Shown in pieces: positions 1 to 8,466 of a stretch of DNA of 50,587 nucleotides. A program made the translations under genes and the position numbers. How positions within the stretch are numbered: position 1 is the first letter of the stretch; each line of letters begins with the position of its first letter. The DNA comes from Bacillota bacterium (GTDB taxonomy: Bacteria; Bacillota_I; Bacilli_A; Erysipelotrichales; Erysipelotrichaceae), in assembly GCA_023426935.1 (NCBI GenBank), contig JAEZBR010000065.1, positions 1-50,587 of the forward strand, read 5' to 3'. Under the pieces are notes generated by a model. The model was not told the DNA's origin. It saw only the letters and a program-made list of their open reading frames with translations, and did no database searches.

Positions 1-45
1 CTTTACGACTTTAATATTTGTTTAAAAATATAGCTGGCTTTTTTC

Positions 46-127
46 TCCGGAAATGGTGTCTCTCAATTCCGGAAACATTGGCTCACAAATTCCGGAAATG
101 GTGGCTCGTTTTGAGCGGAATATTCAC
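46..127. repeat. Tandem TCCGGAAATGGTG-type repeats, probable IS21-like element end
   Basis: Three near copies of a 17-19 bp unit are visible: 46-64, 67-85 and 90-107. Each contains TCCGGAAA followed by a GTGGCTC or TTGGCTC-like tail, at 22-23 bp spacing. IS21-family elements carry multiple short repeats inside their terminal inverted repeats and end in CA. The segment closes with TATTCACA at about 120-127, which fits such an end. No istA or istB gene lies to the right, so the element body would be to the left of the window. The repeats are seen directly; the family assignment is inference. Confidence 0.5.
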
Positions 128-210
128 AAACAAATTTGTTTAAGCTCTAGCAACATAATGGCAACATCTGACGAACATTCAACTAATAATTTTATCTTAA
201 TATGACATAT

Positions 211-258
211 AAAAAGCCTTACTGATTTTTCTAAAACGAAAGTCGGTAAGGCTATTTT
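211..258. terminator. Bidirectional hairpin terminator
   Basis: AGCCTTAC at 215-222 pairs with GTAAGGCT at 246-253, and the stem extends inward through G-U and A-U pairs. It is flanked by AAAAA on the left and ATTTTT on the right, so it can end transcription on either strand. On the minus strand it may end the pgl-gnd-zwf transcript, as nothing better is seen closer to zwf. Confidence 0.6.
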
Positions 259-402
259 TATGATTAATATTTCTTCTTTTACAATTATACTGGTACTTTT
301 GAGAAAATAAACAAAGCAGAACATTATAGAATTCGGGTTAATGCATCCGATGCGGATTACGAAGGCGAATGTGTTGTATTACAAAGTAATCATTATGATA
401 AG

Positions 403-430
403 GGATCGCATCACTGATGTGGCCTTTTTT
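403..430 (+). terminator. Rho-independent terminator, plus strand
   Basis: A stem formed by GGATCGCATC and GATGTGGCC around a 3-base loop is followed by TTTTTT at 425-430. It contains one bulged base and a G-U pair. It overlaps the stop codon of the possible gene remnant ending at 417, which supports a formerly transcribed gene coming from the left. Confidence 0.45.
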
Positions 431-509
431 GAGTAGGGCTAGCTCAAAATCTATGGGGAGACTAAAAATTACGATGTGTATTACTTACCTTTTCAATCTC
501 TGGATATTT

Positions 510-1913
510 TTATGCTGACTGCCGCAGGCATTCTGGGAGTATTGCATCTTTCTGTACCGGTCCGTCTGTCTTCTGCGGATAAGTATATACCGGAATACCT
601 GCATCTTTATAAGCTTTTTTAAGCTGATCAATAAATTTCCAGCTGGTCTCGATCTGATCCCATGCACTGAACCATGCGTTATCGTTTCTCATGCATGCAT
701 TCAGCATTCTTTCATATGCTTCCGGTGTATTGCGGCTGAAGCTGTCCATGCAGCTTTGGCAGTATTTAAGCTCCACTTGATCCAATTCATCATATTCACC
801 TGGTTTCTTTACATTAAACTGCAATCGGATCTCTTCACTTGGTTGAATGCGAATGACAAGCCTGTCTGGCAGCACGCCTGGTGCTGAAGGTCTTAATGTA
901 AGAATAACTGATGTGTGGCGATCGCTGCATTTTTTTCCTGTACGGATAATGAATGGAACATCTTTCCATCTTGGTACATCCACATACAGTTTCAACGCAG
1001 CATATGTTTCCGTTACTGAGCTTTCAGAAACCTTTAGTTCTTTTCGGTAACCTTCGTACTGTCCAAAAATAGCTGAATCTTTAATATTCTCTTTGGTAAC
1101 AGGACGCAGATTCTGCAGAACAGTCAGTTGCTGTGCTTTGATATCAGAAGAGGAAGGATCTTCCAGTGCAGTTATGCTGAGAAGCTGAAACAGATGATTT
1201 TGAACCATGTCTTTCACAGCTCCGGCCGCATCATAATATCCGCCTCTGGTCTCAACCCCGACCGTTTCAGTTGCCTCAATTTCTACACAGGCAATACTGC
1301 GGCTGTCCCAAATATTGGCGAAAAATGGATTCGCATATCGAATGTTCAGTATATTGCGAATCATTTCCTTGCCAAGATAGTGATCTATTCTAAAGAGATG
1401 CTGCGGTTGGAATGTGCTCTCTAGGAGTTGATTCAATTCCTTGGCATTTTCCAGGGTATCTCCAAATGGTTTTTCCAGAACAATATTCATCTTCGGATCA
1501 AGGTCAATGGTCATGCATCCTTTAACAATTGATGCAAATGAAGAGGGCGCAACAGCCAGATACAGAAGCTGAACATATCCTTCTTCATTTACTATACTGT
1601 TGTATTTCTGCAGTCTGCTGTATTCATCGATGTTCATGAAATCCATCTTTAGATAATCGACCATGGATAGAAATTGTGATAATTTCTGACCGTCTTTGTC
1701 CATGCGGGCAAACTGCATGATCCAGTCATGGATAAATGCATGGTATTCTTCTTTTGTATAGGGTCTTCTGCCGATTGCTAGGATATGGCTTTGCGGATCA
1801 AGCTGGTTTGATACAAAAAGGTTGTACAGCGCTGGCATCAGTTTGCGGCAGGTCAGATCTCCCGTGCCTCCAAAAATTGTGATTCTAGCCTTAATTATCT
1901 CTGTGCCAGACAT
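510..1913 (-). CDS. zwf: Glucose-6-phosphate 1-dehydrogenase
   Basis: This enzyme oxidises glucose 6-phosphate to 6-phosphoglucono-lactone with NADP, the first step of the oxidative pentose phosphate pathway. The 467-residue product is of normal length. The dinucleotide-binding motif GGTGDLTCRKL lies at residues 15-25, and the active-site signature RIDHYLGKE at about 175-183. I chose the ATG at 1913 because GGGAGA sits about 10 bases upstream; an ATG at 1961 is also open but would overlap gnd far more. It overlaps the end of gnd by 23 bp, so it is the last gene of a pgl-gnd-zwf operon. Leucine is often CTG, unlike genes to the right of 8.4 kb. Confidence 0.95.
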   Translation of the reverse strand: MSGTEIIKARITIFGGTGDLTCRKLMPALYNLFVSNQLDPQSHILAIGRRPYTKEEYHAFIHDWIMQFARMDKDGQKLSQFLSMVDYLKMDFMNIDEYSRLQKYNSIVNEEGYVQLLYLAVAPSSFASIVKGCMTIDLDPKMNIVLEKPFGDTLENAKELNQLLESTFQPQHLFRIDHYLGKEMIRNILNIRYANPFFANIWDSRSIACVEIEATETVGVETRGGYYDAAGAVKDMVQNHLFQLLSITALEDPSSSDIKAQQLTVLQNLRPVTKENIKDSAIFGQYEGYRKELKVSESSVTETYAALKLYVDVPRWKDVPFIIRTGKKCSDRHTSVILTLRPSAPGVLPDRLVIRIQPSEEIRLQFNVKKPGEYDELDQVELKYCQSCMDSFSRNTPEAYERMLNACMRNDNAWFSAWDQIETSWKFIDQLKKAYKDAGIPVYTYPQKTDGPVQKDAILPECLRQSA

Positions 1914-3282
1914 GATGGATATTCTCCCTTCCGTCAATTGTACTGAAGCGATGGGCTCCAAAGAAGTCTCTCTGTGCCTGGATCAGATTGGCACCAAGAT
2001 GATCCGCGGACAGCTGATAGAAATACGTCAAAGCGGATGTATACAGAGGCAGCGGGCAGTTCTGCTCAATACCGCAGATGCATAGAGTTTTTAAAGCATC
2101 TAAGTTTTCCTTTGCTCGTTCATAGAACTGCGGATACATGAGAAGATGATCTAATTTTGGATTATCTGAATATGCTTTCATAATATCCTGCAGAAGTTCT
2201 GCTTGGATAATGCACCCGGCTCTAAATATTCTAGCAATAGATGACAATTCGAGATCCCAGTTATAGCGAATGGATGCATCTTGGTACAGATCGAAGCCCT
2301 GTGCATATACTTCGGTCTTGGCTATTAGATAGGCTTGATAGATAACTTCTTCAGATATAGTCTTGGCTGGCTCTTCGGCTGTCATTTCTTTGAACTCACT
2401 GCGCCAGGTCTGCATGCCGCTCATAATGCGAGCCTGGAATGCTGCTGTCAATAGAGAAGCATTTCGTTCCTGCTGCAGGGCTTCGATAGATGTCCACTTT
2501 CCAGTACCCTTGCTGCCGGCGGCATCGATGATCTTATCCACCAAGTCAATGCCATCATCATCTTTCTCAAGAAGAATATCGGCTGTGATCTCTACTAAAA
2601 AACTATCGGCTTCGGTATGTTTCCATCTCTTAAGCATTGCTGAAATACGGGCATTTGAGTAGCCTGCTTTTTTCAATAGGAGATAGGTTTCTGCCAACAG
2701 CTGCATATCTGCATATTCAATGCCATTGTGCACCATCTTGACATAGTGTCCAGCTCCATCCGGTCCTATATACGTACAGCACGGCTCTCCATCTTTTTTT
2801 GCGGCTATGCTTTCCAGCAGAGGTCCTATTTGTTCATATGCATGTCTGCTGCCGCCTGGCATAATGCTGGGGCCTTTTCTCGCTCCCTCTTCGCCACCGG
2901 AAACGCCGACGCCAAAGAACAGAATACCATCTGCTTTCAGATCGGCCTCTCTGGCAATCGTATCGCGGTAGAAAGAATTACCTCCATCCATGATAATATC
3001 GTCTTTGTCCAATAAATATTTCAAGGAAGAAATGCTATCATCTACTGGTTTTCCAGAAGGTACCATAAGCAGAATGCGCCTTGGTTTCTTCAGCGATGCT
3101 ACCATCTGCTGTAGGGTGTCTGCCGCCATGCACGCATCCGGTCTTTCTTCCTGCAGGGCTTTTGCCTTTGATGCATCGCGGTTATATGCGCATATTGTTA
3201 TTCCATGATCCATAAAATTGAGTGCAAGACTGCTGCCCATTACACCTACACCGATGATGCCAAGATCAAAAAGCTGTTCCAT
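1891..3282 (-). CDS. gnd: 6-phosphogluconate dehydrogenase, decarboxylating
   Basis: It converts 6-phosphogluconate to ribulose 5-phosphate and CO2, producing NADPH. The protein has 463 residues, typical of the family. The Rossmann motif GVGVMGSSLALN is at 11-22, the substrate loop GGNSFYRDT at 100-108, the SGGEEGARKGPSIMPGG stretch at 128-144, and the catalytic KMVHNGIEY at 182-190 with Lys182 and Glu189. The C-terminal tail contains QAQRDFFGAH, the usual substrate-binding end. It begins one base after the pgl stop and overlaps zwf, so the three proteins should be made from one transcript. Confidence 0.96.
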   Translation of the reverse strand: MEQLFDLGIIGVGVMGSSLALNFMDHGITICAYNRDASKAKALQEERPDACMAADTLQQMVASLKKPRRILLMVPSGKPVDDSISSLKYLLDKDDIIMDGGNSFYRDTIAREADLKADGILFFGVGVSGGEEGARKGPSIMPGGSRHAYEQIGPLLESIAAKKDGEPCCTYIGPDGAGHYVKMVHNGIEYADMQLLAETYLLLKKAGYSNARISAMLKRWKHTEADSFLVEITADILLEKDDDGIDLVDKIIDAAGSKGTGKWTSIEALQQERNASLLTAAFQARIMSGMQTWRSEFKEMTAEEPAKTISEEVIYQAYLIAKTEVYAQGFDLYQDASIRYNWDLELSSIARIFRAGCIIQAELLQDIMKAYSDNPKLDHLLMYPQFYERAKENLDALKTLCICGIEQNCPLPLYTSALTYFYQLSADHLGANLIQAQRDFFGAHRFSTIDGRENIHHVWHRDN

Positions 3283-4215
3283 TTATTTATCCTCCATTGC
3301 AATTGATACGATTTCTGGAATAGTGATGCTGCTTTGTATTTCTGCGGGAATTCCATTTTTCAAGTTCATGCTGACCAGATTGTTTGTAAAGCGATTGCCC
3401 ACAAGCAGATACGGTTCGCTGAGCAGTATATCCCGTGGGTGCTGTCCGCCGCTGGATATAGTCTGAATCAGTTCTGTCTGAGGCCGTATTTTCACTGTTG
3501 AAATGATATCCTGTGTTCTTGTGGATATATACAAATAATGCTCGTCGGATGACATCCTGATTGCTGCTGTATCTTTCACATGTGTCAGTCCGTCCGCAAG
3601 TATTGATATCTGTCTTTTGATCTTCATGGATGCTAGATCAATTGTAAACAGTTCATTGCTGAGCTCACTTACTAAATACAGTGTCTTTTGATCATGAGTG
3701 ATGACGCCGTGCCGCGGACCAGTTCCATCCGGAAATACGAGTTCTGATACGACAGTGCCCTGCATGTTCAGTATCATTAGCCGGTCCAATAATAGACACG
3801 GCACAAGCATTAAGTCTTTCCAGAACATGATCTGATGAGAACCTGCATTATTCCGTATGCATGTTTGGTTGGTAAGCTGCAGCTGATCGCTGTTCATGCA
3901 TAGCTGGCTGACGGTTCCTTCGTGATAATTGACAGTGTAGATCATATGATCTTTCACGGTTATAAAACAGGAGGTTTTATTCTCGTAATAGAGAGAACTG
4001 ATTTCTTTTCCCTCTTTATCAAGAACAACAATACCGCTGCTTCCCTGATGATCGGCAAGTGCATAGATTCTGTCTTGATCCACACATAAGTACTTTGGAT
4101 TGCGGATTTCAGCAAAAAGCTTTGCATTGCTTAAAATGCCATCTTCAAATTCGAAGCTGTAGATTCCCTTGCTTTCCTTTTCTGTATATGTCCCAGCATA
4201 GCCAACTTTCTTCAT
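3283..4215 (-). CDS. pgl: 6-phosphogluconolactonase, beta-propeller type
   Basis: This is a lactonase of the YbhE/Pgl seven-bladed propeller family, about 310 residues. It hydrolyses 6-phosphogluconolactone, the step between Zwf and Gnd. The N-terminus VGYAGTYTEKESKGIY, the central GPRH motif and the late GGQHPRDI motif are typical. The ATG at 4215 is preferred because GGAG lies 8 bases upstream; in-frame ATGs at 4221 and 4248 are possible but worse placed. It is the first gene of the operon, and its position beside gnd and zwf supports the assignment. Confidence 0.9.
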   Translation of the reverse strand: MKKVGYAGTYTEKESKGIYSFEFEDGILSNAKLFAEIRNPKYLCVDQDRIYALADHQGSSGIVVLDKEGKEISSLYYENKTSCFITVKDHMIYTVNYHEGTVSQLCMNSDQLQLTNQTCIRNNAGSHQIMFWKDLMLVPCLLLDRLMILNMQGTVVSELVFPDGTGPRHGVITHDQKTLYLVSELSNELFTIDLASMKIKRQISILADGLTHVKDTAAIRMSSDEHYLYISTRTQDIISTVKIRPQTELIQTISSGGQHPRDILLSEPYLLVGNRFTNNLVSMNLKNGIPAEIQSSITIPEIVSIAMEDK

Positions 4216-4247
4216 ACCCATGTCTCCAATGTTCTTGTATTTTATCA

Positions 4248-4253
4248 ATTATA
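4248..4253 (-). promoter_or_regulatory. -10 element for pgl-gnd-zwf
   Basis: A perfect TATAAT reads on the minus strand about 33 bases upstream of the chosen pgl start. No good -35 hexamer is found at 16-18 bp, so the promoter may need an activator or be weak. Confidence 0.5.
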
Positions 4254-4719
4254 CCGACTATTTGCATTTGTTATGCTCAGAACATTTTCATAGTTCTTCA
4301 GCTTTCCGCAGCTTAAATCATCTATTACTGTGAACTGACTCCAGGAACAATAGCGTTCGAATAGTAACGTACATATAAAAACCTTTATACGCATTGTGGT
4401 TATGACCCAATAATGATCAAATCGACATTTGTCACGAATTATGGAATTGTGCATATCTAATGGTATAGGCGCTTCTGAATGTCTCCATAATGGAGACCCA
4501 AGAGCTCAAATAGTCATTCACCATTAGTTAAGCGAGATTCCGAGATTTTATTTTTTTAATCACGCTTAATAAAACTACCCGTTTTGCCATCTATGTTATA
4601 AAAGAATTAAAAGGGAATTTCATGTGAGGAATGAAAAGAGAATTTCAACAAAATTCTGAAATTTTTGTAAAAACACCAAGGCAACACCTAGAACCAAAAA
4701 CGGTTTGTACAAAGTGAGG
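4254..4719. other. Long intergenic region between pgl and the SWIM gene
   Basis: No credible gene is seen. A perfect palindrome, GTCTCCAT-A-ATGGAGAC, lies at 4481-4497. A 7-bp stem (AATTTCA 4641-4647, TGAAATT 4657-4663) could be a weak terminator for the SNF2-SWIM transcript. The pgl -10 element lies at its left edge. A 69-codon minus-strand frame across 4245-4454 has no ribosome site or recognisable content. Confidence 0.4.
4481..4497. repeat. Perfect 17-bp palindrome
   Basis: Arms GTCTCCAT and ATGGAGAC are separated by a single A. With a one-base centre it is better suited to dimeric protein binding than to an RNA hairpin. It lies over 200 bp from either flanking gene, so its target is unclear. 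Confidence 0.6.
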
Positions 4720-5445
4720 CTATAGATTGCCGAAGATTGAAGTCAAATCATCAGAGTCTAGCATCCTATCGGTTTTTGATTTGGCGTTGGTGAGCATCGT
4801 ATCAACTCGGTCCTGAATGGTGACATCTATGAAGTGATTAATATCGATTTTTCTCAGGGTGAAGAAAAGAAGCGGATCTCGGTCAAAGCGGGTACCGACA
4901 CCATACAGTGTCGCCGCGACATGTTTGCACATTAAGGCCCAGTCAGGACATGAACAGCTAAATGAAATCTCTTTGGGGCTGGGAAACAGTCCGTTTTTCT
5001 GGAAAAAGAGATCTTTCATGTCATCGGGAAAATTTCCTGAAAGCAGGGTCTCAAGACTTCCTAGTTTTCTACCGCACTGTTTCATAATACTCTGACACTT
5101 ATTTTTAGAAAGCGGAGCGATGTGAATTTCAACTTTGTAAGGTGCTTTTCTCGATCCTTGTACCTTGGCTTTGATAAGTCCGGGTTCAATCTGTAAATCA
5201 ATGACTGAACCATTACGTACATACCGCTTGCCTCGATCAATTCGGGATTCATAATCGGCATAGCGTTCCAGATTCTCACACCAAGCCATTCCCCACCACG
5301 AGCTGCAGATCTTTCTTCCCTGCACAATGACCGGATCATAGATAAGACCTTTTTTCTTTGCTTTGCTAGCACTCTTGGCCGCATTCTGTTTCAGTTCAGC
5401 AACAGTTGGCTGATTGTAATACTGAGTATCCCAATTGTTTGCCAT
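4720..5445 (-). CDS. SWIM zinc-finger protein
   Basis: A 241-residue protein with a SWIM-type zinc-binding motif, CSC-x7-C-x-H, at about residues 161-173. SWIM domains bind DNA or protein and often accompany SNF2 ATPases. The N-terminal part contains the stretch CSSWWGMAWCENLE, seen in the bacterial SWIM proteins that neighbour SNF2 helicases. The ATG at 5445 follows AGGAGG, which overlaps the end of the SNF2 gene 10 bp upstream, so the two are almost certainly co-transcribed and made in matched amounts. The biochemical role is unknown; it probably acts with the SNF2 protein on DNA. Confidence 0.85.
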   Translation of the reverse strand: MANNWDTQYYNQPTVAELKQNAAKSASKAKKKGLIYDPVIVQGRKICSSWWGMAWCENLERYADYESRIDRGKRYVRNGSVIDLQIEPGLIKAKVQGSRKAPYKVEIHIAPLSKNKCQSIMKQCGRKLGSLETLLSGNFPDDMKDLFFQKNGLFPSPKEISFSCSCPDWALMCKHVAATLYGVGTRFDRDPLLFFTLRKIDINHFIDVTIQDRVDTMLTNAKSKTDRMLDSDDLTSIFGNL

Positions 5446-5455
5446 GTTTAGCCTC

Positions 5456-8059
5456 CTACTGATCCAACTTCAGCAGTGACATAAGTTCTTCATTGCTAAG
5501 TTCGGTAATCCATTTTTCTCCGCTAGCTCCAATAATATTAGCGGCGAGGGTTTTCTTAGATTCAATCATTGCATCAATTTTTTCTTCGATCGTACCTTTG
5601 CATACTAGCTTATGTACCATGACGTTCTTTGTCTGACCGATCCGGAAGGTTCGGTCGGTTGCCTGGTTTTCAACTGCCGGATTCCACCACCTATCAAAGT
5701 GAATGACATGATTGGCTTTAGTCAGGTTTAAACCGGTACCGGCGGCTTTAAGCGAACATACGATATAGGGAACATAGCGATCGGATTGAAAGGCTTCAAC
5801 GATAGAGCTGCGTTTGTTTACGGATACTCCGCCATGAATGACATATCCTTGGGTATGAAAGATCTCACTTAAATACTGGGAAAGATACCCAGTGATTTCT
5901 TTAAACTGGGTAAATACAATAACCCGTTCCCGTTTTTCATAGATTGTTTCGCAGAGTGCTCTGAGCATTTCGAACTTACCGCTATCTTCCGGAGTGAAGG
6001 TTTTCAAACCAAGATACTGATCTGGATGATTGCAGATCTGTTTCAGCTTCATGATCAAGGTTAGGATCATGCCTTTACGTTCAATGCCGGTGGATTCCTG
6101 TAATACCTGTTTGGCATCAGTGACTGCCTTGTGATACAGCACAGTCTGTTTCTTGGACAAATCCGTATAATCAATCATTTCAAACTTATCAGGAAGATCT
6201 TTGATGATTTTCTTATCGGTCTTCATCCGTCGTAAGAGGAACGGATTTACCATGGTTTTAAGCTTTGCATAGTCTTCCGGTGTTTCATCCAGACGCTTGC
6301 AGAAATGAGAAAAATCGGTACTGCTACCAAGTAAACCTTTATCAAGAAAATCAAAGAGACTCCAAAGATTGGTCAGGTCATTTTCAATCGGAGTACCGGT
6401 CATGGCAATCTTCATCCGACCCTGGAAGGTTTTGATTGTTCTAGTCTGCTTGGTTAGGGGATTTTTGATTGCCTGTGCCTCATCCAAAATGATGCAATCC
6501 CATTTCTGTTTGGAGAGTTCTGTCAGTCTGAGGGTCATGCCATAAGTTGTAAGGTTGAGAAAAGCCGGCTTCTGAACCATCTTTTGCAGGGTATCATTAG
6601 GCAGTCCATGCAGAATCTGAAGATTCATTTCCGGAGCGAATTTTTCCTGTTCATGCGACCAGTTACCAATGAGTGATGCCGGTACGACTAGCAGGACATG
6701 GGCATCAGGATTATGCTTTCGCATGTTTTCCAGATAAGTCAGGACCTGTAGGGTTTTGCCAAGCCCCATATCATCGGCAAGGCAGGCGCCAAAACCAATG
6801 TTATCCATGGTAGAAAGCCATTCATAGCCATCTTTTTGATAGGGACGCAGAGAGGCATGAATAGATTTTGGTATCGGCACTTCCTTGATGTTTTCAGGAT
6901 GACGCAGTTTCTGCAATAGTTCATTGAGCCACTGACCATTGGATACTAGAGTGCCGTTATCTGCGTCTAATTCACTGTCTCCCATCTCTTTGCGCAGAGC
7001 TTCCAGAAGTGTAATAGTATCTTTAGAGGAATGCATGCGCTTAAGTAAGTCATTCAGTCGGGCATGATCGACCGCAATCCACTTACCTTTGAGAAATGCC
7101 AGTCCTTCGGTCATATTCAGGAGCTGGCGAATATCTTTCTCCGTAAGCTCTACCCCATCAATTGTCAGGGAAGGAATGACACTGAGAATGGAATTAAAGC
7201 CAAGAAGTGAAGGCTTATCATTGCCCATTTTCATACTCATTGAGACATTCATAGCTTTTCTTCGCCACCAGTTTGGAATGCGGCAGAGAATGCCTGCATC
7301 TTCAATTTCATCGATGTGCTTGAGAAAATCAAAAGCTTCTTCCGCTGACAATTTCAACGGGTGAAACAATTCGCCACTCTTCATGAAACCAGCAATCAGA
7401 GGACATACATCCGCAGCCTTGTTCAGACAACTTAATAATTCCAGCAATTTCTTGCGATCAGCATGATATTCAGTTAGGGCATATTTTAAGGGAAAGTGCT
7501 GAATCTTTCCGTCCTTTCCTTTTGAAGCATAGGTAGCCATGAAAGCAAAGGGAAATACCGGATCCTTAATCTGTTCTACCAGATGGAAAAAAATCCGCTC
7601 CGGGACATGTAAATTTTGGTTTTTCTCGGCCAGATACATATCTACGGTGCCATGGTAAGCCTTAATCTCTTCCTGATATTGTTTCTGAAACTTTTTATAG
7701 ATATTTTTGAGCCAATTTGCGGTGATATTCTCTGATCCTAACCCAAAGGGCACGGCTTCCAGAAGCTTATCAATTTTTTCATCGGTCAGGACGACATTGG
7801 CCTTGTCTCTTGCGACTTCCAGTTCCGGTAATTCTGTAAGACCTTTGAAGAAGGATGAAGAAAAGGTATAGAGAAAAGAGGCGGAAGGAGTCAGATTATC
7901 GGGTTTTGGCCCGGAGCCAAGGGTATAGAGAAGATGTATTGCGTCCTCCGGAGTCCACTTATATGCTTCCGTTTTGGAAGCTTCATCCATGTCATCGGTA
8001 ATATCTGGTAGGAAACTATCGGCGGTAAATAGAAATCGAATACCTGACAAGTTCATCAT
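5456..8059 (-). CDS. SNF2-family DNA-dependent ATPase
   Basis: An 867-residue Swi2/Snf2 translocase. The N-terminal half (about 1-400) includes a region resembling the bacterial SNF2-associated domain (DUF3670-like). The ATPase core follows, with Walker A DDMGLGKT near 430, DEAQ near 524, TGTPIEND near 550 and motif VI HFDRWWNPAVENQATDRTFRIGQ spread over about 786-810. It therefore translocates on or remodels protein-DNA complexes rather than unwinding DNA. Two adjacent ATGs exist; the outer one at 8059 has AGGAGA upstream. It is transcribed with the SWIM gene from an extended -10 promoter embedded in a palindrome. A role in repair, transcription recycling or defence is open. Confidence 0.92.
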   Translation of the reverse strand: MMNLSGIRFLFTADSFLPDITDDMDEASKTEAYKWTPEDAIHLLYTLGSGPKPDNLTPSASFLYTFSSSFFKGLTELPELEVARDKANVVLTDEKIDKLLEAVPFGLGSENITANWLKNIYKKFQKQYQEEIKAYHGTVDMYLAEKNQNLHVPERIFFHLVEQIKDPVFPFAFMATYASKGKDGKIQHFPLKYALTEYHADRKKLLELLSCLNKAADVCPLIAGFMKSGELFHPLKLSAEEAFDFLKHIDEIEDAGILCRIPNWWRRKAMNVSMSMKMGNDKPSLLGFNSILSVIPSLTIDGVELTEKDIRQLLNMTEGLAFLKGKWIAVDHARLNDLLKRMHSSKDTITLLEALRKEMGDSELDADNGTLVSNGQWLNELLQKLRHPENIKEVPIPKSIHASLRPYQKDGYEWLSTMDNIGFGACLADDMGLGKTLQVLTYLENMRKHNPDAHVLLVVPASLIGNWSHEQEKFAPEMNLQILHGLPNDTLQKMVQKPAFLNLTTYGMTLRLTELSKQKWDCIILDEAQAIKNPLTKQTRTIKTFQGRMKIAMTGTPIENDLTNLWSLFDFLDKGLLGSSTDFSHFCKRLDETPEDYAKLKTMVNPFLLRRMKTDKKIIKDLPDKFEMIDYTDLSKKQTVLYHKAVTDAKQVLQESTGIERKGMILTLIMKLKQICNHPDQYLGLKTFTPEDSGKFEMLRALCETIYEKRERVIVFTQFKEITGYLSQYLSEIFHTQGYVIHGGVSVNKRSSIVEAFQSDRYVPYIVCSLKAAGTGLNLTKANHVIHFDRWWNPAVENQATDRTFRIGQTKNVMVHKLVCKGTIEEKIDAMIESKKTLAANIIGASGEKWITELSNEELMSLLKLDQ

Positions 8060-8086
8060 AATGGTACTCTCCTGATTTTCAGAAAA

Positions 8087-8112
8087 ATTATAGCATATCG
8101 AGAATATGCTAT
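8087..8112 (-). promoter_or_regulatory. Extended -10 promoter within a palindrome, for SNF2-SWIM
   Basis: The minus strand reads TGCTATAAT at 8095-8087, an extended -10 element. A perfect inverted repeat, ATAGCATAT (8090-8098) and ATATGCTAT (8104-8112) with a 5-base spacer, overlaps it. Such an arrangement suggests a repressor site that covers the promoter. Confidence 0.55.
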
Positions 8113-8167
8113 TCGCACTAGATCAATAGCTGCGGTAACTATAGGTATAATTGGGTTAAAAATGACT

Positions 8168-8192
8168 CGGAATCTTTGCTGATTCCGTTTTT
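8168..8192. terminator. Hairpin with T-run
   Basis: CGGAATC (8168-8174) pairs with GATTCCG (8181-8187), followed by TTTTTA on the plus strand. No gene that it would terminate is apparent on the plus strand; the 8113-8380 interval otherwise holds nothing I can support as a gene. Confidence 0.4.
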
Positions 8193-8380
8193 AGATATGG
8201 TAGAAATTGCAACCTGATTAACTCTTGCATAAGGAAATATTCTGTGCTTGGAAAACTACTAGTAGATTTTTCTTTTCGCTTATTCCTATAGGTATGACGC
8301 TTACGATATATGCTAACAATATTAATTCGATTCAGAAAAAATAGTTTACCGACCAACTTATGTGGTAGTATTTTTTTGTT

Positions 8381-8455
8381 GGAGACTTAGCTCAGCGGGA
8401 GAGCACTCCCTTCACAGGGGAGGGGCCATGGGTTCGAACCCCATAGTCTTCACCA
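8381..8455 (+). tRNA. tRNA-Val (anticodon CAC)
   Basis: A full cloverleaf is visible. The acceptor stem GGAGACT pairs with AGTCTTC, with one G-U pair. The D arm is GCTC-AGCGGGA-GAGC. The anticodon stem CTCCC/GGGAG holds the loop TTCACAG with anticodon CAC at 8413-8415. The T arm is ATGGG-TTCGAAC-CCCAT. The discriminator is A and the terminal CCA is encoded (8453-8455). It reads GUG valine codons. It stands alone, facing the end of the MFS gene 11 bp away. Confidence 0.95.
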
Positions 8456-8466
8456 TCCTTAACTAA

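Larger units (their letters stand above)
1..509. other. Gene-free left flank with IS-like repeats and terminators
   Basis: No convincing complete gene lies here. The stretch holds the repeat cluster (46-127), a bidirectional hairpin terminator (211-258) and a second hairpin with a T-run (403-430). Between them, 268-417 is open in one plus frame and ends in TGA at 415-417. Its predicted peptide is acidic and protein-like (DADYEGECVVLQ) but has no start codon, so it may be the tail of a degraded gene. I see no clear promoter. Confidence 0.5.

Noticed and set aside
4245..4454. 69-codon minus-strand frame upstream of pgl
   Set aside because: It covers the pgl -10 element, has no ribosome site and its composition is not protein-like.
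8156..8356. 66-codon minus-strand frame upstream of the tRNA
   Set aside because: No ribosome site, no recognisable content, and it crosses the hairpin at 8168-8192.
8381..8455. tRNA-Val as attachment site of an integrative element
   Set aside because: No duplicate of the tRNA 3' end and no integrase gene are seen in the window.
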